Translations under genes and position numbers: made by a program
Shown: one piece after another, positions 29,054 to 37,815 of the stretch
How positions within the stretch are numbered: position 1 is the first letter of the stretch
Layout of the letters: each line of letters begins with the position of its first letter
Assembly: GCA_022538095.1 (NCBI GenBank)
Contig: JAKYXN010000001.1
Coordinates: forward strand, 62,001-126,000
Direction of reading: 5' to 3'
Origin: Puniceicoccaceae bacterium K14
Lineage (GTDB): Bacteria; Verrucomicrobiota; Verrucomicrobiia; Opitutales; Opitutaceae
DNA: 64,000 bases
The notes under the pieces: generated by a model
Databases searched by the model: none
Seen by the model: the letters and a program-made list of their open reading frames with translations, nothing else
Told to the model about the DNA's origin: nothing

Positions 29054-29842
29054 ATGCCCGAAACCGACTGGGGGTGGCTCATAGACAAGCCCGAATTGAA
29101 ATCATGGATCGAACTAGAAGACAGCGATGTCCTCTTAGTAAATAAGCCTGCTCTCGTGGTTTGCCACCCGTCCAAAAAGGGCCCTTGGTCCTCACTCGCC
29201 GGGGCCTGCGGCGAGTATCTAAACCAGGATAAGACTTTCCTTGTCTCACGCCTTGATCGCGAAACGAGCGGAATCGTCCTATTCGCCAAACGAAAACCCG
29301 TCACACGCCTCCTACAAATGGCTCTCGAACGCAGAGCTGTATCCAAAACTTACTTAGCGATTCTCGAAGGAGAACTCAATTGGCCCATCACCGTGGACGC
29401 TCCGATCGGTCCAGATAAAAATAGCCTCGTCCGCTCAAAGAACTGCATACGATGGGATGGACGCAAGCAAGAAGCCTCCACCGCATACTCCCCCCTACGA
29501 TCAGGCAACGGGTACACTCTCGCAAAAGTCACGCCCATCACCGGGAGAAAGCACCAAATCCGAGCACATGCTCAGCACATGGGATATCCAATTGTTGGCG
29601 ACAAATTGTACGGACCGGATGAAACTCTATTCCTTGATTTCATCGACGACGGTTGGACCGAAAAACTGGAAAAAGAACTCACCATCAATCGTCACTGCCT
29701 ACACGCCTACCGCATGACCTTCCATCTCGAACACGGAGATCACACTTTTATGGCACCACTGAGCCAAGATCTCAGAGAATTCTGTTGTGAGCGGATGGAC
29801 ATGACTCAGGAAGAAATAGACCAACTACTCACAACTGTATAA
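29054..29842 (+). CDS. RluA-family RNA pseudouridine synthase
   Basis: Isomerises uridine to pseudouridine in rRNA or tRNA. The 262 residues contain the catalytic motif SRLDRETSGIVLFAK with Asp68, LLVNKPALVVCHP before it, and the later TGRKHQIRAHAQHMGYPIVGDKLYG. There is no N-terminal S4 domain, as in RluA and the TruC-like members; the exact target base cannot be read from sequence. Confidence 0.9.
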   Translation: MPETDWGWLIDKPELKSWIELEDSDVLLVNKPALVVCHPSKKGPWSSLAGACGEYLNQDKTFLVSRLDRETSGIVLFAKRKPVTRLLQMALERRAVSKTYLAILEGELNWPITVDAPIGPDKNSLVRSKNCIRWDGRKQEASTAYSPLRSGNGYTLAKVTPITGRKHQIRAHAQHMGYPIVGDKLYGPDETLFLDFIDDGWTEKLEKELTINRHCLHAYRMTFHLEHGDHTFMAPLSQDLREFCCERMDMTQEEIDQLLTTV

Positions 29843-29955
29843 ACGCGTAATACTAGGACAAAATTGAGTAATCCCCTCTAAGAGAACACCTGATTTGTAA
29901 ATATTTAGCAAATTAGCGCTTTATTTACGCCTTTAAATAGGTAGGTTTCTCCAAA

Positions 29956-30072
29956 ATGCGCCTCACTTCTTTTAGCATCGTTAGTTTGATGATCTCAGCT
30001 ATCTTTATTTGGATCTATGTCCTCAATGCGTTTTGGACGATAGCAAGCGATTTAGCTACGCTATACATATAA
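29956..30072 (+). CDS. 38-residue hydrophobic peptide
   Basis: A short frame in the 298-base gap between the pseudouridine synthase and MFS genes. It starts MRLTSFSIVSLMISAIFIWI, with one hydrophobic helix over residues 6-30, and ends in TLYI. A weak AGG-rich site (TAGGTAGG) lies about 9 bases upstream. No family is recognised. It may be a real small membrane protein or a chance frame; the coherent helix slightly favours the former. Confidence 0.4.
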   Translation: MRLTSFSIVSLMISAIFIWIYVLNAFWTIASDLATLYI

Positions 30073-30140
30073 GTATAATATCCGAAACGATGCCCAATTC
30101 CAATTGCCTCTCAATTCGAATTGGATCTTAAGTCTCAGGC

Positions 30141-31505
30141 GTGGCTACAACCAACGCTTTTAAACCATTTTCAGTTGCCAACATTCGGCTCTTCGTAGCG
30201 TTCCGAATTTTCTTCAACGCACGCTATTACTACCCAATCTTCACCGTTCTCTTTCTCGATTTCGGACTAAGCATTGCCGACTTCGCTATCCTCAACGCCG
30301 TTTGGGCTGCGACTATTGTACTGCTAGAAGTCCCATCTGGAGCTCTTGCAGACACGATTGGTCGAAAAAACCTCGTCCTCGCATCAGCTATTATAATGGT
30401 TATAGAGGTCGGGATTCTCTGCCTCGCGCCCATCGGAAACAAAGAAGTCGTATTTTATTTGTTTCTCCTCAATCGAATCCTAAGCGGCACCGCAGAAGCC
30501 GCAGCCAGCGGAGCCGACGAAGCCCTCGCCTACGATTCGCTCAAGGAAATCGGCCAAGAAGAATCTTGGGGCTCAGTTCTCGAGTCACAAATGAAACTCC
30601 AATCCATCGCGTTCGTTATTGCGATGAGCCTCGGGGCCTTCCTCTACGATGCATCAAGCCTAAACACTTTCTTAAACTTCATCGGAATCAGTTGGGAAGT
30701 CCCCAGCGAAACCGCACTTAAACTCCCCCTATTTCTCACACTCGCCCACAGCTTTGTAGCCCTCGGCACAGCCTGGGCAATGAAAGACCCCAAGCTCACA
30801 AATACCGAATTAGAAACAGAAATAGAAACCACCCAGACCTTAGGGTTCGCATTCAAAAAAACAATTTCAGCGGGGAAGTGGATCTTAAAGACACCAGCGG
30901 CTCTCACAATTATACTAGCTGGCATGCTAATCGATCACGTTGGGCGCATGGTAGTCACGCTAAACAGTCAGTATTTCCGCGAGATACAACTGCCTGAAGC
31001 CTCCTTCGGCCTAATCGGTTCTGGCCTCTCACTCATGGGTATTATAATTCCTACAATAGCTAAGAAATTGACAGTAAAATTCTCCCAACTCTTTAACTTC
31101 ATCCTTGTTGCTTCTTTAGCCTTTACCGCGTTCTCCTTAATGACTCTTTTCATCCCTTTTTGGGGAGCACTGCCGATAGCCTTACTCTATATTTGTTTTT
31201 TCCTTACAGGCTTCTTTGTCAGTCACTACCTCAATAAAGTAACTTCCTCAGAAATGCGAGCCACGGTCCTAAGCTTTCGAGGACTTTCCTACAATCTAGC
31301 ATATGGAACAATCGGCGTTCTATACGCTAGACTTATCGGTGTACTCAGGGCAAACGCTCCAGAGAGCATCGCCCTCGAGGTTGCAAAAGAATCCTACCTA
31401 TTCCGCGAGGCTACGAACTGGTTTCCTGGATACTTTGTTATCCTTTTTTCAGCAACGCTAGGGATTGCAATTTGGTTAAACCGAAAACGCTCAACTAGCC
31501 TTTAA
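30141..31505 (+). CDS. Major facilitator superfamily transporter
   Basis: 454 residues with about 12 hydrophobic helices. The loop 2-3 signature appears as GALADTIGRKNLVLAS, and the second half has the FVSHYLNKVTSSEMRATVLSFRGLSYN stretch, as in a group of MFS proteins that includes drug and sugar efflux carriers. Substrate unknown. It starts at GTG 30141 without a clear ribosome-binding site, and its last 15 bases overlap the 3' end of the convergent unknown gene. Confidence 0.85.
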   Translation: MATTNAFKPFSVANIRLFVAFRIFFNARYYYPIFTVLFLDFGLSIADFAILNAVWAATIVLLEVPSGALADTIGRKNLVLASAIIMVIEVGILCLAPIGNKEVVFYLFLLNRILSGTAEAAASGADEALAYDSLKEIGQEESWGSVLESQMKLQSIAFVIAMSLGAFLYDASSLNTFLNFIGISWEVPSETALKLPLFLTLAHSFVALGTAWAMKDPKLTNTELETEIETTQTLGFAFKKTISAGKWILKTPAALTIILAGMLIDHVGRMVVTLNSQYFREIQLPEASFGLIGSGLSLMGIIIPTIAKKLTVKFSQLFNFILVASLAFTAFSLMTLFIPFWGALPIALLYICFFLTGFFVSHYLNKVTSSEMRATVLSFRGLSYNLAYGTIGVLYARLIGVLRANAPESIALEVAKESYLFREATNWFPGYFVILFSATLGIAIWLNRKRSTSL

Positions 31506-32468
31506 GTCATCCACTTTTGCCTCAAGCCCCAAGTCGCCAACTTCCATGAACCAGTTGGGCAATTCGGAAACAATCCCCAATGCGACTCCCCCAAACAGAA
31601 TCTGCATAAACGCGGCATTTTCATCGCCAATTTCACTAGAGTTACTCTCTAAGCGATCTGAAACCTTATCGAGAATATCCAAAGTATTCTTCAGGCGCAC
31701 AAGCTGGGTCTTCTGTTCTGTGTCGTTAATCGTTACCCCACTCCCACTCTTAAAACGTAGCTTACGGGTAAGCTCAATTTTCAATTCTCCTAGCCACTCT
31801 TTCATGTGCATTTTAAAGAACGACTTGTATTCGTCTACCGAAGACAAATAGCTGCGATAAAAAGCCCCAAAATTTTCTACAGTAAGTGAATTGTATAAAA
31901 GCCGAACCTGAACCACCTTTTCATCCCCCTCTTCGAGCGAGCATTCCTGAACACCTTCTTGAATACCTTCTAAAACAGAGCTATCGAGAGCTTTGTGCAA
32001 GTACGGCTCTATCTCCTTGAACCCGACAAAGCCTAGATCTCGCTTTAGGAAATACCAATAGGCCTGACAAGCGCTCAGATATCGACTCCCACTAGCCCCA
32101 GAGGTTTTCGATGAACCCACATAGGATTTATCAATCTCTCTTAAAGCCAAGCGAGCATGTACAACTAGCTCTTTTAATCGCACACGACCAGAATTGATAG
32201 TTTCTCCAAAAAATTCGCGACATTCCTTATCAAGAGCCAACGCTTCTTCTCGAAAAACTGTCTCACTGTTTTTCGCCGCATCTTTAACACACAACTGGGT
32301 TTTGATAATTTCTTCGTGCCTTTGGTGCTTCGAAGCCACATCCCGAGCCATTAACAACAAAACTCCTCCCACGGTCACTGCAAACGCCATGATGGCGATC
32401 ACACCCAAATAATCTGTGAGTGATTCGCTAATAATATTTGCGAACAAAAGTGCGTGAAAAGAATTCAT
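31491..32468 (-). CDS. Unknown membrane-anchored protein with helical cytoplasmic region
   Basis: 325 residues from the ATG at 32468, which has AGGTGG nine bases upstream; an in-frame ATG at 32591 would add 41 residues. One or two N-terminal hydrophobic segments (NSFHALLFANII, then YLGVIAIMAFAVTVGGVLLLM) are followed by a mostly helical charged region to about 290 and a short hydrophobic stretch near 300 (ILFGGVALGIVSEL). No enzyme motif is seen. The architecture resembles membrane-anchored sensors or scaffolds, but I do not recognise the family. It follows an 81-codon gene on the same strand and its end overlaps the MFS gene. Confidence 0.6.
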   Translation of the reverse strand: MNSFHALLFANIISESLTDYLGVIAIMAFAVTVGGVLLLMARDVASKHQRHEEIIKTQLCVKDAAKNSETVFREEALALDKECREFFGETINSGRVRLKELVVHARLALREIDKSYVGSSKTSGASGSRYLSACQAYWYFLKRDLGFVGFKEIEPYLHKALDSSVLEGIQEGVQECSLEEGDEKVVQVRLLYNSLTVENFGAFYRSYLSSVDEYKSFFKMHMKEWLGELKIELTRKLRFKSGSGVTINDTEQKTQLVRLKNTLDILDKVSDRLESNSSEIGDENAAFMQILFGGVALGIVSELPNWFMEVGDLGLEAKVDDLKAS

Positions 32469-32591
32469 CCCTAGAAGCCACCTATCATGTGCGACATCTT
32501 TTCTTACGACACTCCAGTTAGAGCCTTGATCATTAATGCCAAATAAAAATGAGAATAAGACCCTAGAAGCGGATAAACTACACAGTATCAC

Positions 32592-32837
32592 CTATACTTT
32601 AACATTTAGAGCCAATCCAACCGCCTTTCTCGGCTCTCGAAATATCTGAGAACCGGCTTCGCACATACACTCGCCTTCAGTTAATTCCACCCTGCGTGAG
32701 CTGGTTATCACTTCGGAAACCACCCGCTCAACCGGTTTCTCAGGTGCATTTATACCATTCAAGCCTGCCGACAGCATCGAAGTATATGAATTCCTATCCA
32801 GATTGAGCGTCGTCATGACCCAGTCAGAATAGCACAT
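32592..32837 (-). CDS. 81-residue protein of unknown function
   Basis: A short gene whose start is supported by AGAAGAGG five bases before the ATG at 32837. The product (MCYSDWVMTTLNLDRNSYTS at the start, NVKV at the end) is soluble and polar, with two Cys in GECMCEAGS and no recognised domain. It lies on the same strand as the unknown membrane protein gene, 123 bases before its preferred start, so the pair may be cotranscribed. Confidence 0.45.
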   Translation of the reverse strand: MCYSDWVMTTLNLDRNSYTSMLSAGLNGINAPEKPVERVVSEVITSSRRVELTEGECMCEAGSQIFREPRKAVGLALNVKV

Positions 32838-32938
32838 TCGTGCCTCTTCTGGGAATCCAGCGAGGTACTCAATCGGAATTATTCAATTCTCTACCGACCC
32901 ATGAATTCCGTCAGCTTCTCTGAGCGAAGGCCCTTAAG

Positions 32939-35473
32939 CTAACGCCAATCATGCTTAGGATAACGCCCCTTAAGCTCTTTCTTAATTCCCGGATAAGACT
33001 GCGTCCAAAAGGAATCCAAATCATGGGTTAATTGCACGGGGCGAGAATTCGGAGCCAACATCTCAAACATCGGCTTAAGCTTTCCGCCACAAAAACCATA
33101 GCCGCTCTCAAAATCATAAAATTCCTGAATTTTTGCCGAAATCACCGGTAGCTCCCCTTCCCGATAGCGTATCTTCGCGCGTCGCCCATTTGGCATCTGT
33201 ATCTGCAAAGGCAATTCTGTATCCAGCAAGCTCATTGTTTCTGGGCCCACCCAATTCTTGATACTGCCCAAAACCTCCTGCTTTTTCAAATCTCGCAAGC
33301 TGCGTGCCCCGTGACAGCACTCCTCAAGGATTAAGCCCCTCGCCTCCGGACCAATCGGATCAATTTCATACTCAGGAAAATACGCAGCAATCAGGTTCAC
33401 ACGTACAATCAGAGTCTCTACACTCTCGTCCCACTTATCCAGCTTCGCCTTTCCTGCAACAATCAACCCAGCTAAAACCGTTGCAGCGTGCTCTAGAGGT
33501 ACATCCAAGCTCTCCCTCATTTCAACGTTCAGTTTTTGGTAACGAGCAAACTTACGGAACACAACCCGCTTCTGCTTCTCGTCAAAGACCGTCTCCTCTC
33601 CGGAACTAAAAGAATTTGGATACAATTCTTCCAACCATTCACGCTCAATTTGAGAGCATAAATTTAGTACCGTATTGACTTCTCCACTTTGCCTCCCGAT
33701 CTCATTAGCTTCGAAAGCAACAAACAACTCTGCATGCTTCGCTAAACTCTCCTTCGATAAATTCCCCCGTTTGCCGTCTGCCATATCGCAGCGCATCGTA
33801 CCGCGATCCAAACGCTTGCAAACCCGATCCGGAAAACCAATCAGCAAACACTTTCGCACCATCGCTTCATCCGCAGGTAACGCATCAGGGCCAACCAACC
33901 CTTCTGCCTGCGCATATTGGTAAAGCTGATTTGCTACCTTATTCACCTGCCTCGCCGTGTTCGCATGCACACCAATATCATCACAATAACGTCGATCAAA
34001 TTTGCTAGTCACCGCTCCAGACCATATCCGCATCAACGCGATTACATCGCTCCCATCCACTTCACCAACCACATCTGCTCTTCGCTGCACCACTCGCTTA
34101 TCCACCTTTCGTAGCAAAAGGTTACGCGACTGAGAAAGCGCAGCAGCCACGCAAATTTCATCGACGCATTCGTAATCCTTCGCCGCAAGCAACATCGCAG
34201 CATAACGCGGATGCAAAGGAAAAGAGCTCATACGCTTTCCACGTGGCGTCATCGCCCCCTTTTCATCAATCGCTCCCAGTTCACGAAGTAACTCAATAGC
34301 TACTCCTAATCGGCTCTCGTCTGGTCGCTCAAACCACGGAAACAAATCCAAGCTATCAATACCAGTCGCTTTGAGCGTCAACAAAGTTTCAGCCAAATCT
34401 ACACGGGCCATTTCCGGCTCATCAAATGCCTCACGACTTCCATGATCCTTCGCCGTCCACAAACGTACACACAACCCCTCAGCAGTTCTCCCTGCTCGTC
34501 CTGATCGCTGCTTCGCAGACGCGTCACTAATCTTCTCAATCCACAACGTATTGATGCCGCGAGCTGGATCATAGCGAGCCACCCGAGCCTGCCCGCTATC
34601 GATCACGACCCGGGCATTGTCAATCGTCAACGAGGTTTCCGCCACATTGGTAGACACAATCACTTTTCTGCGAGAGCTCTTCTCCAAAGCTCGATCCTGA
34701 TCTTTCGTACTCAATTCCCCATGCAGAGGCATCAATTCAAAATCACGAGCCGACAAACGGGCACCGAGAGCACTGATCGTTCTGCCAATCTCAAACGCGC
34801 CTGGCATAAAAATAAGGACGTGCCCCTCTCGCACTTCTTCGACCGCCTTTAAAGTCTCGCTAGCAGCAATTTCCCAAATAGGAGTCTTACTATTCGCTGT
34901 GCGCGTATCGATGTATCGGATACTCACCGGAAAGGTTCGGCCCTCCGAACGTACTAACTCACAGTTTCCGAGATAAGATTGTAACGCATCCGAATCTAAA
35001 GTCGCTGACATTACTATGATTTTTAGGTCCGGTCGCGAAGTTTTCTGAATCATCAACGCCCTCGCCAGCGATAAGTCAGCGTGGATGCTTCTCTCATGAA
35101 ACTCATCAAACACAATACAATCCACCCCTCGAAGCTCGGGGTCGCCAATCATCCGCCTCAGAAGAATTCCTTCAGTTACAAAACGTACTTTTGTCCGAGT
35201 TGAAACCATTGTCTCATGACGTATTTGAAAACCTATAGAACCACCAACAGATTCTCCCAACTCGTAAGCTACTCTCTTAGCCAACATCCGAGCCGCAATT
35301 CTCCGTGGTTGCAGAACGATCGCTTCCCCATTCTCCAACAACCCGGCAGCCAATAGAAATTGAGGTATCTGCGTCGATTTACCCGACCCCGTCGGAGCCT
35401 CGATAATAACTCGGTTCGTCCGCTCAAGAGCAGAAACGAACTGATCTTCTAATTCATTAATAGGAAGCGACAT
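32939..35473 (-). CDS. hrpB: ATP-dependent helicase HrpB
   Basis: A DEAH-type helicase of 844 residues, the usual HrpB length. From the ATG at 35473 the order is IIEAPTGSGKSTQIP (Walker A), LQPRRIAARMLAKRV, VFDEFHERS (motif II, DEFH), VMSATLDS, VSTNVAETSLTIDN and QRSGRAGRT. The C-terminal half has the HrpB-specific domain ending in LTHDLDSFWTQSYPGIKKEL with GRYPKHDW, which separates it from HrpA. The start at 35473 is favoured by GGGGAG four bases upstream; the frame is open 57 codons further, giving an extension not found in the family. Its cellular role in bacteria is poorly defined. Confidence 0.95.
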   Translation of the reverse strand: MSLPINELEDQFVSALERTNRVIIEAPTGSGKSTQIPQFLLAAGLLENGEAIVLQPRRIAARMLAKRVAYELGESVGGSIGFQIRHETMVSTRTKVRFVTEGILLRRMIGDPELRGVDCIVFDEFHERSIHADLSLARALMIQKTSRPDLKIIVMSATLDSDALQSYLGNCELVRSEGRTFPVSIRYIDTRTANSKTPIWEIAASETLKAVEEVREGHVLIFMPGAFEIGRTISALGARLSARDFELMPLHGELSTKDQDRALEKSSRRKVIVSTNVAETSLTIDNARVVIDSGQARVARYDPARGINTLWIEKISDASAKQRSGRAGRTAEGLCVRLWTAKDHGSREAFDEPEMARVDLAETLLTLKATGIDSLDLFPWFERPDESRLGVAIELLRELGAIDEKGAMTPRGKRMSSFPLHPRYAAMLLAAKDYECVDEICVAAALSQSRNLLLRKVDKRVVQRRADVVGEVDGSDVIALMRIWSGAVTSKFDRRYCDDIGVHANTARQVNKVANQLYQYAQAEGLVGPDALPADEAMVRKCLLIGFPDRVCKRLDRGTMRCDMADGKRGNLSKESLAKHAELFVAFEANEIGRQSGEVNTVLNLCSQIEREWLEELYPNSFSSGEETVFDEKQKRVVFRKFARYQKLNVEMRESLDVPLEHAATVLAGLIVAGKAKLDKWDESVETLIVRVNLIAAYFPEYEIDPIGPEARGLILEECCHGARSLRDLKKQEVLGSIKNWVGPETMSLLDTELPLQIQMPNGRRAKIRYREGELPVISAKIQEFYDFESGYGFCGGKLKPMFEMLAPNSRPVQLTHDLDSFWTQSYPGIKKELKGRYPKHDWR

Positions 35474-35790
35474 AAGCTCCCCATCAATCCGCAATAATTC
35501 TACAAATGCAAACCCAGATTCAATCACCAAATATTGATCCTTTTCAATTTTCCCCGTACATCTATTCAGATTGGCCCGCCAAACCTGAAAAACATAATCA
35601 GTCCTTACCGGAACGAGTATTAGCGCTCCAAGCGAAGTTGACACGTTTCACGATCCCGGTGCACGATTGAGTCCGCATTCTCATATGCTGCTAGCTTGCC
35701 GCAGCCACCCTGGAAAATCGTCCTTAGTCCTTCTTATTATATTGCCCATAAAATCAGACCACCAAATTCTCTGATAACGATTTTTACTTA
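35474..35790. other. Gap between hrpB and the IS5-family element
   Basis: Besides the open but probably untranslated in-frame extension of hrpB (to 35644), I see no gene, hairpin or repeat here. Confidence 0.5.
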
Positions 35791-35811
35791 GGGCGTGTTC
35801 GTGAATAATCA
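35791..35811 (+). repeat. Left terminal inverted repeat of the IS5-family element
   Basis: 21 bases from GGGCGTGTTC to AATAATCA, perfectly complementary to 36709-36729. Confidence 0.95.
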
Positions 35812-35815
35812 GTCG

Positions 35816-36579
35816 TTAGCGTAACCATATCATAATGCATGCGAGAGTGAGCATAGCGGCAAAGGTGTGGTAAAGCTTTTCATAGCGCGTTGCGATTCGG
35901 CGGAAGCGCTTCAACTTTCCGAAGAGATTCTCTATTTTGTGGCGTTGCTGATAGATGTGCTGGTCAAAGTCAGGCTTTAGTGTTCTATCTGCTTTCACCG
36001 CTATGACAGCGATACCGCCGATCTCGTTCACACCGTTTCTGATGGCATCGCTGTCGTAGCCCTTGTCCATCAACGCCGCAGATCCTTTCTTCAAGTACCT
36101 CTTGAGCAAAGGCTTGCATTGATCGAAGTCCGAAACGTTCGCTCCGGTGAGAATGAACCCCAACGGATATCCCAACGCGTCGCAAGCCATGTGGATTTTC
36201 GTGGACAACCCCGCTCTGGAACGAGCGATCGCGTGGGCAAGCTGTCCGCCGACCGGGCCCGATCCATCTTGATGGACCCTGGAGCTGGAACTGTCTATCA
36301 TGAGATACTCTTCGTCGACGTGTTGCGAAGCCAAGGCTGCGAGTATGCTTTCCCATAGTCCCGAATCGCTCCATCTGCGCGATGCGTCGTAGACGCCTTT
36401 CCAGCGGCCAAAGCGAATCGGCAGGTCTCGCCAAGGAGCTGCGCAACGCAGGATCCAAAGAATTCCCTCTATCTTAAGTCTCACGCAGCTTGGCTTTCGT
36501 CCACATCGAGAGCGACCAGTCAAGGAATCTCGATGGTCGTTAATTTTTTAAGGATGTCCCATTTCCGGGCATCGATCAT
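35816..36579 (-). CDS. IS5-family transposase, reading frame split near the N-terminus
   Basis: A DDE transposase. The main frame (36523-35816, 235 residues) has ILRCAAPWRDLPIRFGRW, the first Asp in LMIDSSSSRVHQDG, the second in LMDKGYDSDA, and the Glu in HKIENLFGKLKRFRRIATRYEK. It lacks a proper N-terminus. A short upstream frame starts at ATG 36579 with AGGAAG before it (MIDARKWDILKK) and stops at 36520. A -1 shift on the six-A run (36544-36549) after that KK joins the two into about 254 residues through INDHRDS. Either this is a programmed frameshift, known from several IS families, or the copy is a broken transposase. The rest is intact. Confidence 0.85.
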
Positions 36580-36708
36580 ATCTCTATCTTCCTCGTTCAC
36601 AAAGAGATAAAGAATCAAGCTGGCGGACTTGTCAATGCATTTGTAATTAAATTACAAATACTTCAATAAAGTATGATGTGCGTTGAGAAACCCTTTACTC
36701 ATCCCACA

Positions 36709-36729
36709 TGATTATTCACGAACACGCCC
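36709..36729 (-). repeat. Right terminal inverted repeat of the IS5-family element
   Basis: 21 bases, the exact reverse complement of 35791-35811, followed by TAAG. Confidence 0.95.
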
Positions 36730-36734
36730 TAAGT

Positions 36735-37395
36735 TTGTACAAAGTTCGTAGATCTAACCAATTTCCTTAAGTACGAGCATCAAAGCCAACAATTTTTGAG
36801 CGATGGCAACGACCGCTTCTCTCTTAGCAGCCCTTCCTCCCTTAACTACTAAAGATAAGCCATGTCTACGTATAGACCAAAATGTCCGAGAGTGTATTGG
36901 GCCCATTGTAGGAGAAAACGGCGCACATCTCGATTCCCTGTTTTACTAATTGAGAGTCCTTGTCGCTCTGCCAAAATAGGTCACGTCGCGGACCTAGGCC
37001 AAGTTAAGCGACCGACATCGCTTGAATTTTCGAAGCATTCTGGATCTCTTATCGCTAGCACGTAACCTAAAGAGGTTATTAGGCCAACGCCGGGAATCTG
37101 TTCTAATGCTTTCTTTAGAGAGTAGTGATTAGTTACAATTTTGATGATTAGTTTGTCCAGAGAGATAAGACCATCGGATACTTCTAAGAACGTTTCGATC
37201 AATCCGAGAAATGAACACCCTTTGAGTTCTTGCCGACAATAGGTTTTTAAGGACGGAGTTGAGCACAATCGAAACGTACTATTTTTTTAATACAGTCGCA
37301 TCGGATAAGATCTTTCCATCTTTATCAGTGATCCATAAGTGAAGTGTGTTTTTGATCTCCAAGTTCGGCACCATCGTATTGAGTTGTTTTTTCAT
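36735..37395 (-). pseudogene. Degraded IS110-family transposase
   Basis: Pieces of an IS110 transposase in order on the minus strand. 37395-37279 gives NLEIKNTLHLWITDKDGK, like the N-terminal GLDVHKNTL region but with the catalytic Asp replaced. 37268-36981 gives the helix-hairpin-helix region ALEQIPGVGLITSLGYVLAI. Then LGLGPRRDLFWQSDKD appears one frame off, and LSISKTGNRDVRRFLLQWAQ returns to the first frame, with stop codons between. The tail GGRAAKREAVVAIAQKLLAL matches the family's C-terminus, followed by another stop and YELC. Two compensating frameshifts, several stops and a missing middle show it is dead. No terminal sequences of the old element are recognisable. Confidence 0.8.
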
Positions 37396-37815
37396 ACAAA
37401 TTACTGAATCGCTGGGACGGCCTCAACCTTCTCATTAACCATCACAGGAACCGCCAATCCGTTCAAATTGAGGGCGACGTTTAGTAAATGGAAATACCTG
37501 AGCTCAATACACCTCGTCCTCAAGGCCCGTAAACGCGTTAAAAAATCCAACCACTCGCTAGATTGGACACAAACTCAGCCCTTTCGCCTAACTTGAGAAC
37601 AAGCGCTTTTCGAATCCTCAAGATCACGCACATACGCTCACAAAGCTAGATTCAGAAATGAATCGAAGCCGGAAAACCATCTGATTTCAGACAAAATCGG
37701 AGTACAAGCGGCCTCATGTTCGCTGCACTGTCAGCTAAAACTTCGGCACTAAACTATTCAGATACAGAGTCGAACTCGTTAGAATATCCAATTATCAAAA
37801 ACTGCGAGTATCTTC
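37396..37815. other. Intergenic stretch between the IS110 remnant and the sulfatase gene
   Basis: 420 bases without a supportable gene. A short minus-strand frame near 37410-37480 (NVALNLNGLAVPVMVNEKV) looks protein-like but has no start signal, so it may be a remnant of a gene end. I see no clear terminator for the sulfatase gene. Confidence 0.4.

Larger units (their letters stand above)
35791..36729 (-). mobile_element. IS5-family insertion sequence, 939 bp
   Basis: A complete element by its ends. Perfect 21-bp inverted repeats begin with GGGCGTGTTCG and are flanked on both sides by TA, the likely 2-bp target duplication, as in IS5 subgroups that use TA or TNA targets. It carries one transposase gene on the minus strand. 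The right end abuts the degraded 3' end of an IS110-type transposase, so it inserted at or next to an older element. Confidence 0.92.

Noticed and set aside
35985-36458. 157-codon frame inside the IS5-family element
   Set aside because: It is a shifted frame over the transposase gene, rich in Arg and without DDE motifs.
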